Source: Halomonas litopenaei
Lineage (GTDB): Bacteria; Pseudomonadota; Gammaproteobacteria; Pseudomonadales; Halomonadaceae
Assembly (NCBI RefSeq): GCF_003045775.1
Contig: NZ_PXNS01000019.1
Span: forward strand, 1 to 64,000
Length of the DNA stretch: 64,000 nt
Direction: 5' to 3'
Part shown: positions 54,780 to 64,000 of the stretch, in pieces
Layout: every line of letters starts with the position of its first letter
Numbering within the stretch: position 1 is the first letter of the stretch
Notes under the pieces: model-generated
The model's input: the letters and a program-made list of their open reading frames with translations, nothing else
Told to the model about the DNA's origin: nothing
The model's database searches: none
Made by a program: the position numbers and the translations under genes

Positions 54780-55265
54780 TCAATCGAGTTCGAGGCGGGA
54801 CTCGGCGACCAGAATGCCGTTGTTGTCGGCGTAGACCCATTGGCCCGGTGCGAAGTCGACACCGGCGAAGGCGACGGGAACATCACGCTGGCCTTCGCCG
54901 CGCTTCTCGCTCTTGCGTGGGTGGGCGCCGAGGGCCTGGATGCCCAGATCGGTCTCCGCCAGGATGTCCACGTCGCGCACGCAGCCATACATGATCACCC
55001 CGGCCCAGCCATTGCCGGCCGCCTGTTCCGCGAGCATGTCGCCGAGCATGGCGCAGCGGGTTGACCCGCCTGCGTCCACCACCAGCACTGCGCCGTCTCC
55101 TGGTTCGGCGACCGCCTGCTTGACCAGCGAGTTGTCTTCGAAGCACTTGACCGTTTTCACCGGGCCGAAGAAGGCCTCCTGGCCCCCGTAGTTGACGAAG
55201 ATCGGGTCGCACACCGCCACCTCTGGGTAGGCGTCGCAGATATCGGGCGTGACAATCTGGGTCAT
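54780..55265 (-). CDS. rraA: RraA-family protein (RNase E activity regulator)
   Basis: The 161-residue protein (E. coli RraA 161) has 'TPDICDAYPEVAVCDPIFVN', 'VDAGGSTRCAMLGDMLAEQA' and 'GVIMYGCVRDVDILAETDLG'. E. coli RraA binds RNase E and inhibits it; many homologues instead have 4-hydroxy-4-methyl-2-oxoglutarate aldolase activity, so the role here is not certain. It is a single gene with its own flanks. Confidence 0.9.
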   Translation of the reverse strand: MTQIVTPDICDAYPEVAVCDPIFVNYGGQEAFFGPVKTVKCFEDNSLVKQAVAEPGDGAVLVVDAGGSTRCAMLGDMLAEQAAGNGWAGVIMYGCVRDVDILAETDLGIQALGAHPRKSEKRGEGQRDVPVAFAGVDFAPGQWVYADNNGILVAESRLELD

Positions 55266-55974
55266 TGGAGCGTCTCCGTGGCTAGTCCTGGCATGATGCC
55301 ACAGGTGTCGATGTTATCCAGCCCCCGGGGGATGACGGGCTGAGGAGGTCGAGCGTGGGAATGGATTTCGGTGATCTCTGATAAATTGTGCGCGAGTCGT
55401 CAAATCGGTCGTTGAAAAGTGGCGTCGTTTCACCGGCTTGTCCACGTTCAGCCCAGAGATGTGATCGATGCCTTGGCGAAGCGCCCTGGCAATCCGCCTG
55501 ATCCTTTTTCCACTGAAGGTACGATGACTTGCCTGGCACCCGAGTGCGAGTGCATGTCGTTGGCCTCCATTCGTTGGTGGTGAGTTGCTCTCATGATTCC
55601 GGCATCAGACCGGCGCTGATCTTTCGTGGTGCTGGCGAATCGATAGCGGGCCGGGCCGAGGGTCGGTCGTGCAAGGCCGGTACTATGCAGCGCTGTAAGC
55701 CGCGGGGGAAGCCGGAGACGCCAGCGCGAGAGCGGTGTCGCCAGACTCTCCACTTGAATCCAAAGATCCGTTGCGGATAAGGGGATCTTGAGGTCATTGC
55801 CGATTTCCGCATAAGCCATCGGCGATGACCAAGTTCGGCCGTCGCAATGCCAGCCGTCCGCATATCTTTGGCCAGGTGAAAGGCGTCACTCGGCCAAGCT
55901 CCAGTCGTGCGTTGATCGTGCACGCCGCGGACCCGGCGTCTTTCCTTCTTGGCATCGACACAGGGGATGGCGTC
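55266..55974. other. Long upstream region of the second adhesin
   Basis: About 700 bp lie between rraA and the adhesin start. No open frame here has a ribosome-binding site or a recognisable product, and I see no retention-module-like coding in any forward frame. It probably carries the rraA promoter at its left end and a long adhesin leader. A 50-codon in-frame extension (from 55825) of the adhesin is open but has no adhesin-like features. Confidence 0.5.
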
Positions 55975-58900
55975 ATGGCGAACCAGAGCAGTGATTTCAG
56001 GGTGGATGAGGCGGGGCTGGATGACGGCACCCGGGCGGGATCCGTTGCGACCTCGGTAGGGGGCGTCTATGAGCGGCCGCCCGGAGGACAGATCGAGGGC
56101 TTTGTCGTCAACGGTGTCGACCTGACCGGTGGCGGCAGCCTCAGCGGTGACTTTGGCACCCTGACGGTGGCGGTGGACGCCCAGGGCAACTATCGCTGGG
56201 ACTACCAGTTGACCGACAACTCTGACGATCACCGTTCCCAGGGGCGCGGCGACGAGGGCATCAACGATCCGTTCAAGGTGGAAGTGAACGGCGGAAGCCA
56301 AGGGGTGCAGACCGACAATCTGCGGATTTTCGTCAAGGATGACGTGCCCGATGCCACCGCCACGGCACCGAGCTCGGTGGCCGAAGGGGAGGTGGCGCGC
56401 GGTACCTGGTCGGTCAATGCTGGCGCCGATGGTCTGCGTGAAATGCGCGTCTACGTGTCGGAGGAGGTCGGCTTCTACCGTCTGGACACACCCATCGAGT
56501 TGTCGGTGGGCACCCTGATCGTGAACTCCGACGGTAGCTGGGAGTTCGAGGCCAGGGACGGGCTCGACCAGACCACCCATCCGGAGCTCGAGTTCACCCT
56601 CAGGCCCATCGATAACGATGGGGACCGCGGACGGGCGAAGGTCACGGTAGAGATCACCGACGCCAATGTCCCCACGACGCCAACGAGCGACGATGACCCC
56701 TACACCCGGTCTCCCTCGGTGGTGGTCGACGAGGACGGCCTGGCTGGGGGCAACCCCGGAGGCCCTGAGGACGTGGCCGGTGAGGCCACCAGCGCCAGCG
56801 CGCGGCTTGGCTATGACTTTGGTGCCGATGGACCTGCCGCCAGCGGGGCCTTCTACTGGACCACGGACGGCCTGCCGACCAATCTGCAGAGCCAGGGCAG
56901 CGCCGTCGTCTACGAGGTGTCGGCCGACGGCCTCAGCCTGACCGGCCGTGACGAGGTGAGCGGCGAAGCCGTGTTCACGGTGGTGCGCGCAGATGACTCG
57001 GATCTGGTAACGGTGTCCCTGCTGCGCCCGCTGGATCACTTCGCCACCGGCACCGAGGACGACATCGATCTGTCTTTCGGCTACGTGGTGAAGGATGCCG
57101 ATGGCAGCGAGGCCAAGGGCTATCTGGCGGTCACCGTCGACGACGACACCCCAGTGGTCGTCGACGACTACTCCAGCGCCGGGTCCGGCGAGTCGGTGAA
57201 CGCGGATGTGCTGGCCAATGACAGCCCGGGCGCAGATCTGGGGCACCTGGTCAGTGCCGAAGTGGTATCGGGCCAGGGGCAGGTGGTGATCAATGACGAC
57301 CAGACGCTGACCTTCACCCCCGCTGATGATTTCAGCGGCACCGCCCGCATCAAGTACAAGGTGCTGGACTGCGACGGAGACCCGATGGTCGGCCACTGGA
57401 CCGTCAAGGTCGAGGACACCGATGGCAAGCCGGTGACCAGTGATGTGCATCGCATCGTGCTCGATGAGGATGGATTGCCAGGGGGTAATGCCGGCGGCAA
57501 TGGCGACGTGGTCGGTGAGCCGATCAGCGCCGTGAGGGACCTCCAGATTGACTTTGGTGCCGATGGACCGGCGGCGGGAGGCGGCTTCGCCTGGAGTGCG
57601 GACATCGCGCTGACCGCAGGCCCCCAGAGCCCTACCGACGACAATCCTCGCAGTGATCTCGATGGCCTCACCTCCCAGGGTAGCGAGGTGAGCTTTGAGG
57701 TGGTCGATGGGGGGCGCGGCCTGATCGGCCGCAACGAGGCAGGCGAGAGTGTCATTACGGTGAGTCTGGAAGACGGCTCGGACGTGGCTCGCGCCGTTCT
57801 GCATCGACCCATCGATCATCTGCGGCCGTTCAGCGAGGACAATATCTTCCTTGGTCTGTCCTACACGGTCACCGACGCCGACGGTGACACCGCTCAGGGG
57901 CAGCTCGAGCTGCTCATCGATGACGACACCGCAGAGACAGAGGATGACAGCTCGGTATCCGACAATGGTGCTGCGGTGACCCTGGACGTGCTGGCCAATG
58001 ATGCCGTCGGCGCCGATGGTGGCCGCGTGACAGCCGCCAATGTGGTGGGAGACAGCGAGGTTACCGGCTCGGTAGTGCTCAACCAGGACGGCACCCTGAC
58101 CTTTACCCCCGACCCCGGCCAGAGTGGTGTGGCCACCGTGCGTTACACCCTGACCGACGGCGATGGCGACCCTCGCTTTGCCGAGTGGACAATCATCGTG
58201 GACGCCGACGGTACCCCGACGACGCCGAGTGGTGATGACGTGCCCGTGGCAGTGGTCGATGAGGATGGCCTGGCGGGAGGTATCGCGGGGGGTATCGACG
58301 ATGTCGCGGGTGAAGCGACTCAGGTGGCCGGAGTGCTTGGCTACGATGCCGGCACGGATGGCGCCGGCGACTTCCGCTGGTTGGCCCCGAGTCCGAGTGG
58401 GCTGACCTCCGGGGGCATGCCGGTCATGTTCTCGCTCAGCGGCGATGGTCGCCAGTTGGTGGGCAGCGCAGGCGGCAGCGTCGTCTTGACGGCGGTACTG
58501 ACCAATCTGCTCACGGGTGCCTATCAGGTCACCCTGGCCGGTCCGCTGGACCACAGCGACCCTGGCTCCGAGGATGACATTGATCTGACCCTGAACTACG
58601 TCGTCAGCGATAGTGACGGCGACGAAGCCCAGGGCAGCTTGAATGTCGTGGTCGACGACGATTCGCCGCTGGCGGCGGACGACGCGGCAAGCGCGAGCGG
58701 CGGCGCGCCGGTGGTCATCGAGGTGCTCGACAACGATCAAGTGGGTGCCGATGGGGCAAGCGTGACGGCGGCTGCGGTGCGTGGAGGAGACAGCGTCGGT
58801 ACGGTAAGTGTGAACACCGACGGATCGCTGACCTTCGTCCCCAACCCGACCTTTGGCGGGCAGGCGGTGATCGATTACACCCTGACCGACAACGATGGGG

Positions 58901-60930
58901 ATAGCGCCGAGGCCGAAGCGACGGTCAGCGTCGAAGGTCCTGCGGACGAACTGGTGGTGGGGGACAACGACGACGATAACGAAGCGACAGGGGCCGGCGG
59001 CGACGTGCTGATCGGTGATCGAGGTGGCCTGGAGGCGGTGCTGACGCCGGCCACCAACTACAATATTTCGCTGATTGTCGATACCACCGGCAGCATGGTG
59101 GTGCCGTCGGGGACGCCAGGCCTGAGTCGACTCGAGCTGGTTCAGGCGGCGCTCAAGAACCTGTTGACCGACCTGGTGGCCCATGACGGCCAGATCAATC
59201 TGCAGATCGTCGATTTCGGCACCAATGCCGTCGATCATATCGTCATCGACCTCAGCAGCGCTGACGATATCGCCAATGTGGTGAGCTTCATCGACGGTTT
59301 CAGGGCGGAGGGCGGCACCAATCTGGAAGCCGGCATTCGCACTGCATCTGGGTGGCTGGCGGCGCAGGACGCCGATCCCCAATTCGCCGATTTCGAGGAC
59401 CTGAGCTTCATCCTGACCGATGGTGGGCCCACACACTACACGGATGATGCCGGACGCACGGTGAGCGCCACAGCGATCGACGCCACCGCCATCAAGGAGG
59501 CCGCCGACGCCTATACCGAGCTGGCCGCGCTCAGTAGCGTGCGAGCGGTCGGCATCGGTGACGCGACCAGGGAAGATGTTCTCGAGTTTTTCGACAATAC
59601 GGATGTGTCGGGCACCGGGGCGCTGTCTTACCAGGGCACCGTGGTCGATGGTGTCAGGCTTGCCAATTTCACGCGCGGTTCGACGGACGCGCTGAGGGTA
59701 GAGACCTGGACCAAGGTCTCCGACGCCAACACGGTGGCGGCCCAGTTCGGGGGCAAGTTGCGGATCAGGGACAACGCCAATGACGACCAGGCGGCGGAAG
59801 TGGTCAGTACCTCTTTCTTCGTCGATGACGATCCCGATGACCAGCTGTACACCTCGCTGCTGTTTCGCTACAGCACCAGTGTGTTCAGTCAGTCGAACGA
59901 TTCGATGGGTTATGTGGTCGAGGTGCGGGAAGGTGGCCAATGGCAGGAGTACGCCAGCAGTTCACTGACCTACGCCCCGAACTGGACGACGGTCGATACC
60001 GGCTTTCTCGAGACGGGGGAGTATCGTCTCCGGTTCCTGGTCGACAGCGGCAACCGCACCAACGACAGTCTCGATATCGATCAGATCCGACTGGAGCAGC
60101 GCCTGCTCGACGATGGAGACATTCTCGAGACCGGGCAGGTGGAGGTGGTCAATACCGCCGAAGAACTGGAAGCGGCCCTGTTTGGCGGAGGCAGCCAGGC
60201 CGAGTTGGCCGCGCTGGGCGATGATGTCCTGGCAGGCAACGAGGGAGACGATGTCCTGTTCGGCGATACCGTCAACAGCGATGGACTGTCCTGGGTGGAT
60301 GGCGACAGTGGCGAGAGTTTCCAGGCGGGAGAACACGATGGCTTGGGTTATCTCGGCCTTGTCGAGTTCCTGAGGTGGGGCGTGAATGGTGGGGCGGAGC
60401 CGACGGATCAGCAGATCATCGACTACGTCAGGGACAACGTCGAGACCCTGGCTATCGCGGATCGGTCTGACGGTGGCAACGACAGCCTGTCCGGCGGTGC
60501 CGGTGATGACACCCTGATCGGTGGCGGCGGCGACGACCTGCTGGTCGGCGGTGCCGATGATGATCTGTTGGTCGGTGGTGCCGGGGCCGATGTCTTCGCC
60601 TGGGAGTTTGGTGACGCGGGCAGCACAACGGCACCGGCGCAGGATACCGTGGCCGACTTCACCGTCGGTGAGTATGGCGTTGAGGCCGAGGCCGACCGGC
60701 TCGATCTTGCCGATCTTCTTCAGGGCGCCGACGAGGACAATCTGGCGGACTACCTTCAGGCCAGTCAGGACGGGGACGATACCCTGTTGTCCATCAGCAG
60801 CGAAGGCAACCTGGCGGCTGGAGGTGCCAACGCCGATCAGTTCGTTGTGCTTCAGGGCGTGCAGATGGGCGCAGACGGTGACGCCTTCCTGCAGAACCTG
60901 CTCGACGATGGTCAGTTGAGAGTCGAGTAA
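55975..60930 (+). CDS. Second RTX adhesin with VWA domain, paralogue of the first
   Basis: The 1651-residue acidic type I secretion substrate starts at ATG 55975, with AGGGGA 7 bases upstream; an in-frame ATG at 55825 has no such site. Order: an N-terminal 'DFRVDEAGLDDGTRAGS' region, a T1SS-143-like unit (about 120-230), three 'VDEDGLAGGN...LGYDFGADG...DDDTP' units of about 220 residues with 'VLAND' VCBS-type pieces between, a VWA domain from about 1028 (MIDAS DTTGS, Thr in place of the middle Ser), a spacer, RTX nonapeptides at about 1500-1545 and a C-terminal secretion signal. From VWA to the end it aligns with the first adhesin ('VNTAEELEA', 'AGEHDGLG', 'GGAGDDTLIGGGG'). No retention module or double-alanine LapG site is visible. 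Confidence 0.88.
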   Translation: MANQSSDFRVDEAGLDDGTRAGSVATSVGGVYERPPGGQIEGFVVNGVDLTGGGSLSGDFGTLTVAVDAQGNYRWDYQLTDNSDDHRSQGRGDEGINDPFKVEVNGGSQGVQTDNLRIFVKDDVPDATATAPSSVAEGEVARGTWSVNAGADGLREMRVYVSEEVGFYRLDTPIELSVGTLIVNSDGSWEFEARDGLDQTTHPELEFTLRPIDNDGDRGRAKVTVEITDANVPTTPTSDDDPYTRSPSVVVDEDGLAGGNPGGPEDVAGEATSASARLGYDFGADGPAASGAFYWTTDGLPTNLQSQGSAVVYEVSADGLSLTGRDEVSGEAVFTVVRADDSDLVTVSLLRPLDHFATGTEDDIDLSFGYVVKDADGSEAKGYLAVTVDDDTPVVVDDYSSAGSGESVNADVLANDSPGADLGHLVSAEVVSGQGQVVINDDQTLTFTPADDFSGTARIKYKVLDCDGDPMVGHWTVKVEDTDGKPVTSDVHRIVLDEDGLPGGNAGGNGDVVGEPISAVRDLQIDFGADGPAAGGGFAWSADIALTAGPQSPTDDNPRSDLDGLTSQGSEVSFEVVDGGRGLIGRNEAGESVITVSLEDGSDVARAVLHRPIDHLRPFSEDNIFLGLSYTVTDADGDTAQGQLELLIDDDTAETEDDSSVSDNGAAVTLDVLANDAVGADGGRVTAANVVGDSEVTGSVVLNQDGTLTFTPDPGQSGVATVRYTLTDGDGDPRFAEWTIIVDADGTPTTPSGDDVPVAVVDEDGLAGGIAGGIDDVAGEATQVAGVLGYDAGTDGAGDFRWLAPSPSGLTSGGMPVMFSLSGDGRQLVGSAGGSVVLTAVLTNLLTGAYQVTLAGPLDHSDPGSEDDIDLTLNYVVSDSDGDEAQGSLNVVVDDDSPLAADDAASASGGAPVVIEVLDNDQVGADGASVTAAAVRGGDSVGTVSVNTDGSLTFVPNPTFGGQAVIDYTLTDNDGDSAEAEATVSVEGPADELVVGDNDDDNEATGAGGDVLIGDRGGLEAVLTPATNYNISLIVDTTGSMVVPSGTPGLSRLELVQAALKNLLTDLVAHDGQINLQIVDFGTNAVDHIVIDLSSADDIANVVSFIDGFRAEGGTNLEAGIRTASGWLAAQDADPQFADFEDLSFILTDGGPTHYTDDAGRTVSATAIDATAIKEAADAYTELAALSSVRAVGIGDATREDVLEFFDNTDVSGTGALSYQGTVVDGVRLANFTRGSTDALRVETWTKVSDANTVAAQFGGKLRIRDNANDDQAAEVVSTSFFVDDDPDDQLYTSLLFRYSTSVFSQSNDSMGYVVEVREGGQWQEYASSSLTYAPNWTTVDTGFLETGEYRLRFLVDSGNRTNDSLDIDQIRLEQRLLDDGDILETGQVEVVNTAEELEAALFGGGSQAELAALGDDVLAGNEGDDVLFGDTVNSDGLSWVDGDSGESFQAGEHDGLGYLGLVEFLRWGVNGGAEPTDQQIIDYVRDNVETLAIADRSDGGNDSLSGGAGDDTLIGGGGDDLLVGGADDDLLVGGAGADVFAWEFGDAGSTTAPAQDTVADFTVGEYGVEAEADRLDLADLLQGADEDNLADYLQASQDGDDTLLSISSEGNLAAGGANADQFVVLQGVQMGADGDAFLQNLLDDGQLRVE

Positions 60931-60931
60931 C

Positions 60932-60957
60932 GCAGGCGAGTAAAGCAGGCGAGTAAA
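60932..60957. repeat. 13-bp repeat just after the adhesin stop
   Basis: GCAGGCGAGTAAA occurs twice in tandem, immediately after the TAA at 60928-60930. The last codons of the gene (CGAGTAA) match the end of the unit, so TAA recurs three times. Confidence 0.8.
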
Positions 60958-60974
60958 ACAGGTCAGGGAAGGTG

Positions 60975-60998
60975 GGGTGGGCGGTCAGCCGCCCACCC
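60975..60998 (+). terminator. Hairpin after the second adhesin
   Basis: GGGTGGGCGG pairs with CCGCCCACCC (10 bp, TCAG loop), 44 bp after the stop; no T-run follows. Confidence 0.55.
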
Positions 60999-61026
60999 AG
61001 TGACACGGCCTTTGCTGGCAAGGCAT

Positions 61027-61074
61027 GAAAAAGCGCCCAGGGGAGTTGAACGCAACTCGCTCCCCGGGGCGCTT
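61027..61074 (-). terminator. acnB terminator
   Basis: A long interrupted stem (AAGCGCCC-GGGGAG against CTCCCC-GGGCGCTT, with further inner pairing AGTTG/CAACT) is followed on the minus strand by TTTTT. It fits intrinsic termination of acnB. Confidence 0.88.
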
Positions 61075-61136
61075 CCTTGTGATTCTAGGCTCGAGTCGGT
61101 CTGGCGACAGGCTCGAGCCGTTGACCGTCAGATGCT

Positions 61137-63740
61137 TCAGGCTTCCTGAGCCACCGGAATCACGTTCGAGGCGGCCTTCTGGTACTCCTCGATTTCGTGG
61201 AAGTTCATGTAGCGATAGATCTCGCCGGCCATGGCGTCGAACTCGCCCATGTAGCGGCGGTACTCATCGACGCTCGGCAGGCGACCTTCCACGGCGGCCA
61301 CGGCGGCCAGTTCGGCGGAGGCCAGGAAGACGTCGGCGCCATCACCCAGACGGTTGGGGAAGTTACGGGTGGAGGTGGACACCACCGTGCTCTTGGCGGC
61401 GACGCGGGCCTGGTTACCCATGCACAGCGAGCAACCCGGCATTTCCATGCGCGCGCCGGCGCGGCCGTAGATGCCGTAGTAGCCTTCCTCGGTCAGCTGG
61501 TGCTGGTCCATCTTGGTCGGCGGGGCGAGCCACAGCTTGGTCTTCAGGCTGCCGGCGGGCTGCTTCTCGAGCAGCTTGCCGGCGGCGCGGAAGTGGCCGA
61601 TGTTGGTCATGCACGAACCGATGAACACCTCGTCGATGCTCTGACCTGCCACCTCGGACAGCAGACGGGCGTCGTCCGGGTCGTTGGGGGCACACAGTAC
61701 CGGCTCCTTGAGCTGCTCCAGGTCGATCTCGATGACCTCGGCATACTCGGCGTCGGCGTCTGCGCGCATCAGGCTCGGGTCGGCCAGCCACTCTTCCATG
61801 GCCAGGATGCGACGCTCGATGGTGCGCTTGTCACCGTAGCCATTGGCGATCATCCACTTGAGCAGGGTGATGTTCGACTTCAGGTACTCGGAGACCGAGT
61901 CTTCGGACAGGGTGATGGTGCAGCCCGCCGCGGAGCGCTCGGCACTGGCATCGGACAGCTCGAAGGCCTGCTCGACGGTAAGATCCTCGAGGCCCTCGAT
62001 CTCCAGCACGCGACCAGAGAAGGCGTTCTTCTTGCCGGACTTCTCGACGGTCAGAAGCCCCTTCTGGATAGCGTAGTAGGGAATGGCGTGGACCAGGTCA
62101 CGCAGGGTGACACCAGGCTGACGCTTGCCCTTGAAGCGCACCAGGATGGACTCCGGCATGTCCAGCGGCATGACACCGGTGGCGGCGGCGAAGGCCACCA
62201 GGCCAGAGCCCGCCGGGAAGGAGATGCCCATCGGGAAACGCGTGTGGGAGTCACCGCCGGTGCCGACGGTGTCCGGCAGCAGCATGCGGTTCAGCCAGGA
62301 GTGGATGATGCCGTCGCCCGGGCGCAGCGATACGCCGCCACGGTTCATGATGAAGTCCGGCAGGGTGTGGTGGGTTTCCACGTCCACCGGCTTCGGGTAG
62401 GCACTGGTGTGGCAGAACGACTGCATGACCAGATCCGCCTGGAAGCCCAGGCAGGCCAGGTCCTTGAGCTCGTCACGGGTCATCGGACCGGTGGTGTCCT
62501 GAGAGCCCACGGTGGTCATCTTCGGCTCGCAGTACATGCCGGGACGCACGCCTTCCAGGCCGCAGGCCTTGCCGACCATCTTCTGGGCCAGGGTGAAGCC
62601 CTTGCCGGTGTCCTTGGGCTGCTCGGGCAGACGGAAGACGTCGGACTGCTCCAGACCCAGCGCCTTGCGGGCGTTGTCGGTGAGACCGCGACCGATGATC
62701 AGCGGGATACGGCCACCTGCGCGGACTTCGTCGAGGATGACCTGGGTCTTCAGCTCGAAGGTGGAGATCACTTCGTCGGTGTCGTGACGGCAGACCTTGC
62801 CTTCGTAGGGGTAGACGTCGATGACGTCGCCCATTTCCATCTTCGACACATCCATCTCGACCGGCAGGGCGCCGGCGTCTTCCATGGTGTTGAAGAAGAT
62901 CGGGGCGATCTTGCCGCCGAAGCAGAAGCCACCGGCACGCTTGTTGGGCACGTTGGGGATGTCGTCGCCGAAGAACCACAGCACCGAGTTGGTGGCGGAC
63001 TTGCGCGAGGAACCGGTACCCACGACATCGCCGACGTAGGCCACCGGGAAGCCCTTGGCCTTGACCGCTTCGATCTGCGCCATGGGGCCCTTGGTGCCGG
63101 GGACTTCGGGCTCGATGCCGTCACGCTCGTTCTTGAGCATGGCGTTGGCATGCAGCGGAATATCCGGACGTGACCAGGCGTCGGGGGCCGGGGACAGGTC
63201 GTCGGTGTTGGTCTCGCCGGGCACCTTGAACACGGTCAGGGTGATCTTGTCGGCCAGTGCCGGCTTGGACAGGAACCATTCGGCGTCGGCCCAGGACTGC
63301 ATCACGTCCTTGGCCACCTCGTTGCCGGCCTTGGCGCGGTCGGCGACGTCGTGGAAGGCGTCGAACATCAGCAGGGTGTGCTTGAGCTGCTCGCCGGCTT
63401 CCTTGGCAAGCTCGGCATCATCGAGCAGTTCGACCAGGGTCGCGATGTTGTAACCACCCTGCATGGTGCCCAGCAGCTTGACGGCATGCACCTTGTCGAT
63501 GAGCGGAGATTCGGCTTCGCCCTTGGCCAGTGCGGTCAGGAAACCGGCCTTGACGTAGGCGGCCTCGTCCACCCCGGGCGGAACGCGGTTGGTCAGCAGA
63601 TCGAGGACAGTCTCTTCTTCTCCGGCGGGCGGCGCCTTGAGCAGTTCGACCAGTTCGGCGACCTGTTCGGCGTTCAGCGGCTTGGGGGGAATGCCTTCCT
63701 GGGCACGCTCTTCGACATGTTGGCGATAGGCTTCAAGCAC
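61137..63740 (-). CDS. acnB: Bifunctional aconitate hydratase 2 / 2-methylisocitrate dehydratase
   Basis: The 867-residue AcnB (E. coli 865) has the N-terminal HEAT-like domain ('MLEAYRQHVEERAQEGIPPK'), then the swivel domain and the Fe-S catalytic domains. 4Fe-4S ligands are visible in 'GSCMTNIGHFRAAG' and 'MPGCSLCMGNQARV'. It interconverts citrate and isocitrate in the TCA cycle and acts in the methylcitrate route. It is a single-gene unit on the minus strand with a divergent gene start 251 bp away. Confidence 0.97.
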   Translation of the reverse strand: MLEAYRQHVEERAQEGIPPKPLNAEQVAELVELLKAPPAGEEETVLDLLTNRVPPGVDEAAYVKAGFLTALAKGEAESPLIDKVHAVKLLGTMQGGYNIATLVELLDDAELAKEAGEQLKHTLLMFDAFHDVADRAKAGNEVAKDVMQSWADAEWFLSKPALADKITLTVFKVPGETNTDDLSPAPDAWSRPDIPLHANAMLKNERDGIEPEVPGTKGPMAQIEAVKAKGFPVAYVGDVVGTGSSRKSATNSVLWFFGDDIPNVPNKRAGGFCFGGKIAPIFFNTMEDAGALPVEMDVSKMEMGDVIDVYPYEGKVCRHDTDEVISTFELKTQVILDEVRAGGRIPLIIGRGLTDNARKALGLEQSDVFRLPEQPKDTGKGFTLAQKMVGKACGLEGVRPGMYCEPKMTTVGSQDTTGPMTRDELKDLACLGFQADLVMQSFCHTSAYPKPVDVETHHTLPDFIMNRGGVSLRPGDGIIHSWLNRMLLPDTVGTGGDSHTRFPMGISFPAGSGLVAFAAATGVMPLDMPESILVRFKGKRQPGVTLRDLVHAIPYYAIQKGLLTVEKSGKKNAFSGRVLEIEGLEDLTVEQAFELSDASAERSAAGCTITLSEDSVSEYLKSNITLLKWMIANGYGDKRTIERRILAMEEWLADPSLMRADADAEYAEVIEIDLEQLKEPVLCAPNDPDDARLLSEVAGQSIDEVFIGSCMTNIGHFRAAGKLLEKQPAGSLKTKLWLAPPTKMDQHQLTEEGYYGIYGRAGARMEMPGCSLCMGNQARVAAKSTVVSTSTRNFPNRLGDGADVFLASAELAAVAAVEGRLPSVDEYRRYMGEFDAMAGEIYRYMNFHEIEEYQKAASNVIPVAQEA

Positions 63741-63856
63741 GTGGGGGCCCTCATTGGTTTGTGGTGGTCACGCTCGAACGCGTCTCGCTCGAACGTGAGG
63801 GACACGCTGTCAACGGTGGCCGGGATTCTAGAATAAACTGTCGACAATGTTAAGAG

Positions 63857-63874
63857 AGCCCGTCATGACGGGCT
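63857..63874. promoter_or_regulatory. Perfect 18-bp palindrome upstream of acnB
   Basis: AGCCCGTCATGACGGGCT is a perfect palindrome 117 bp upstream of acnB, in the gap between divergent genes. It could be an operator or a small hairpin (GCCCGT, CATG loop, ACGGGC, TTT). Its place between divergent starts makes a terminator role odd. Confidence 0.45.
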
Positions 63875-63991
63875 TTGAACTTTGGTCGCCGAGGCCGGTT
63901 CGTGCCTATTCGACTGGGGTAGGGGTGTGTCCGCTCGAGGCAGGCGTTACCATGTGCCGATTCAATTTTTAGCACGATGAGGTGTCCGACG

Positions 63992-64000
63992 ATGACCCAA
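63992..64000 (+). CDS. Start of an unidentified gene cut by the window end
   Basis: An ATG at 63992 follows GAGGTG at about 63979-63984 with good spacing, and the first codons read Met-Thr-Gln. Only three codons are inside the window, so the product cannot be named. Confidence 0.4.

Noticed and set aside
55825..55974. 50-residue N-terminal extension of the second adhesin as a retention module
   Set aside because: It is basic, lacks the hydrophobic and glycine pattern of a retention module and has no double-alanine cleavage site; the ATG at 55975 has a good ribosome-binding site.
55591..59940. 1449-codon open frame antisense to the second adhesin
   Set aside because: Long antisense frames are expected over GC-rich, Asp/Gly/Val-rich repeat coding. 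It has no ribosome-binding site and no recognisable family, and it runs across the adhesin's own leader.

Overview
The window is GC-rich, densely coded DNA from a gammaproteobacterial chromosome. The gene set and order (gyrA-serC-pheA-tyrA/aroA fusion-cmk-rpsA, an MvaT-type nucleoid protein, LapD/LapG, PEP synthase with its PpsR regulator, AcnB, acidic proteins) point to the Halomonadaceae (Halomonas or a close relative). The taxon is inferred from gene content only. There are no rRNA, tRNA, CRISPR, transposase or phage genes. About 35 genes are supported.

Layout. 1-10.3 kb: the 3' part of a giant repeat-rich type I-secreted adhesin, a small conserved gene, then lapD and lapG on the opposite strand. 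LapD (c-di-GMP receptor) and LapG (periplasmic protease) are the known controls of LapA-type adhesin retention. They end a tight five-gene minus-strand operon, rdgC-acyltransferase-CDF transporter-lapG-lapD (7.6-13.6 kb). 13.8-24.5 kb: thioesterase, gyrA and the aromatic amino acid/cmk/rpsA cluster, ending at a strong terminator. 24.7-27 kb: MvaT-like protein, an AraC regulator and a small unknown gene. 27.3-30.1 kb: pilD, coaE, yacG and a Tus-like replication-terminus protein, all on the minus strand. 30.3-32.1 kb: nagZ and hpt; hpt is followed by a diverged, broken second copy of its own 3' end. 32.2-40.8 kb: an acyl-CoA catabolism island (acyl-CoA ligase, LiuR-like MerR regulator, acyl-CoA dehydrogenase, 3-hydroxyisobutyryl-CoA hydrolase, mmsB, gcdH, CoA-transferase) with a perfect 16-bp palindrome in the control region. 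40.9-46.1 kb: a four-gene periplasmic iron-type cluster (two imelysin-family proteins, a di-heme DUF1111 protein, a Tat-exported DUF1513 protein) with two matching Fur-like boxes. 46.4-50 kb: divergent ppsR and ppsA. 50.1-55.3 kb: a membrane protein of unknown function, gamma-glutamyltransferase, a membrane-anchored GDPD and rraA. 56-60.9 kb: a second, shorter VWA/RTX adhesin paralogous to the first. 61.1-63.7 kb: acnB, then the first codons of another gene.

The most unusual points are two RTX adhesins sharing one C-terminal architecture, of which the second shows no LapG-type retention module; a Tus homologue cotranscribed with the gyrase inhibitor yacG; the hpt 3'-end relic, which differs only at third codon positions and is flanked by 20-bp direct repeats; and short tandem repeats that recur at gene starts and stops, including four in-frame ATGs at the start of tyrA-aroA.
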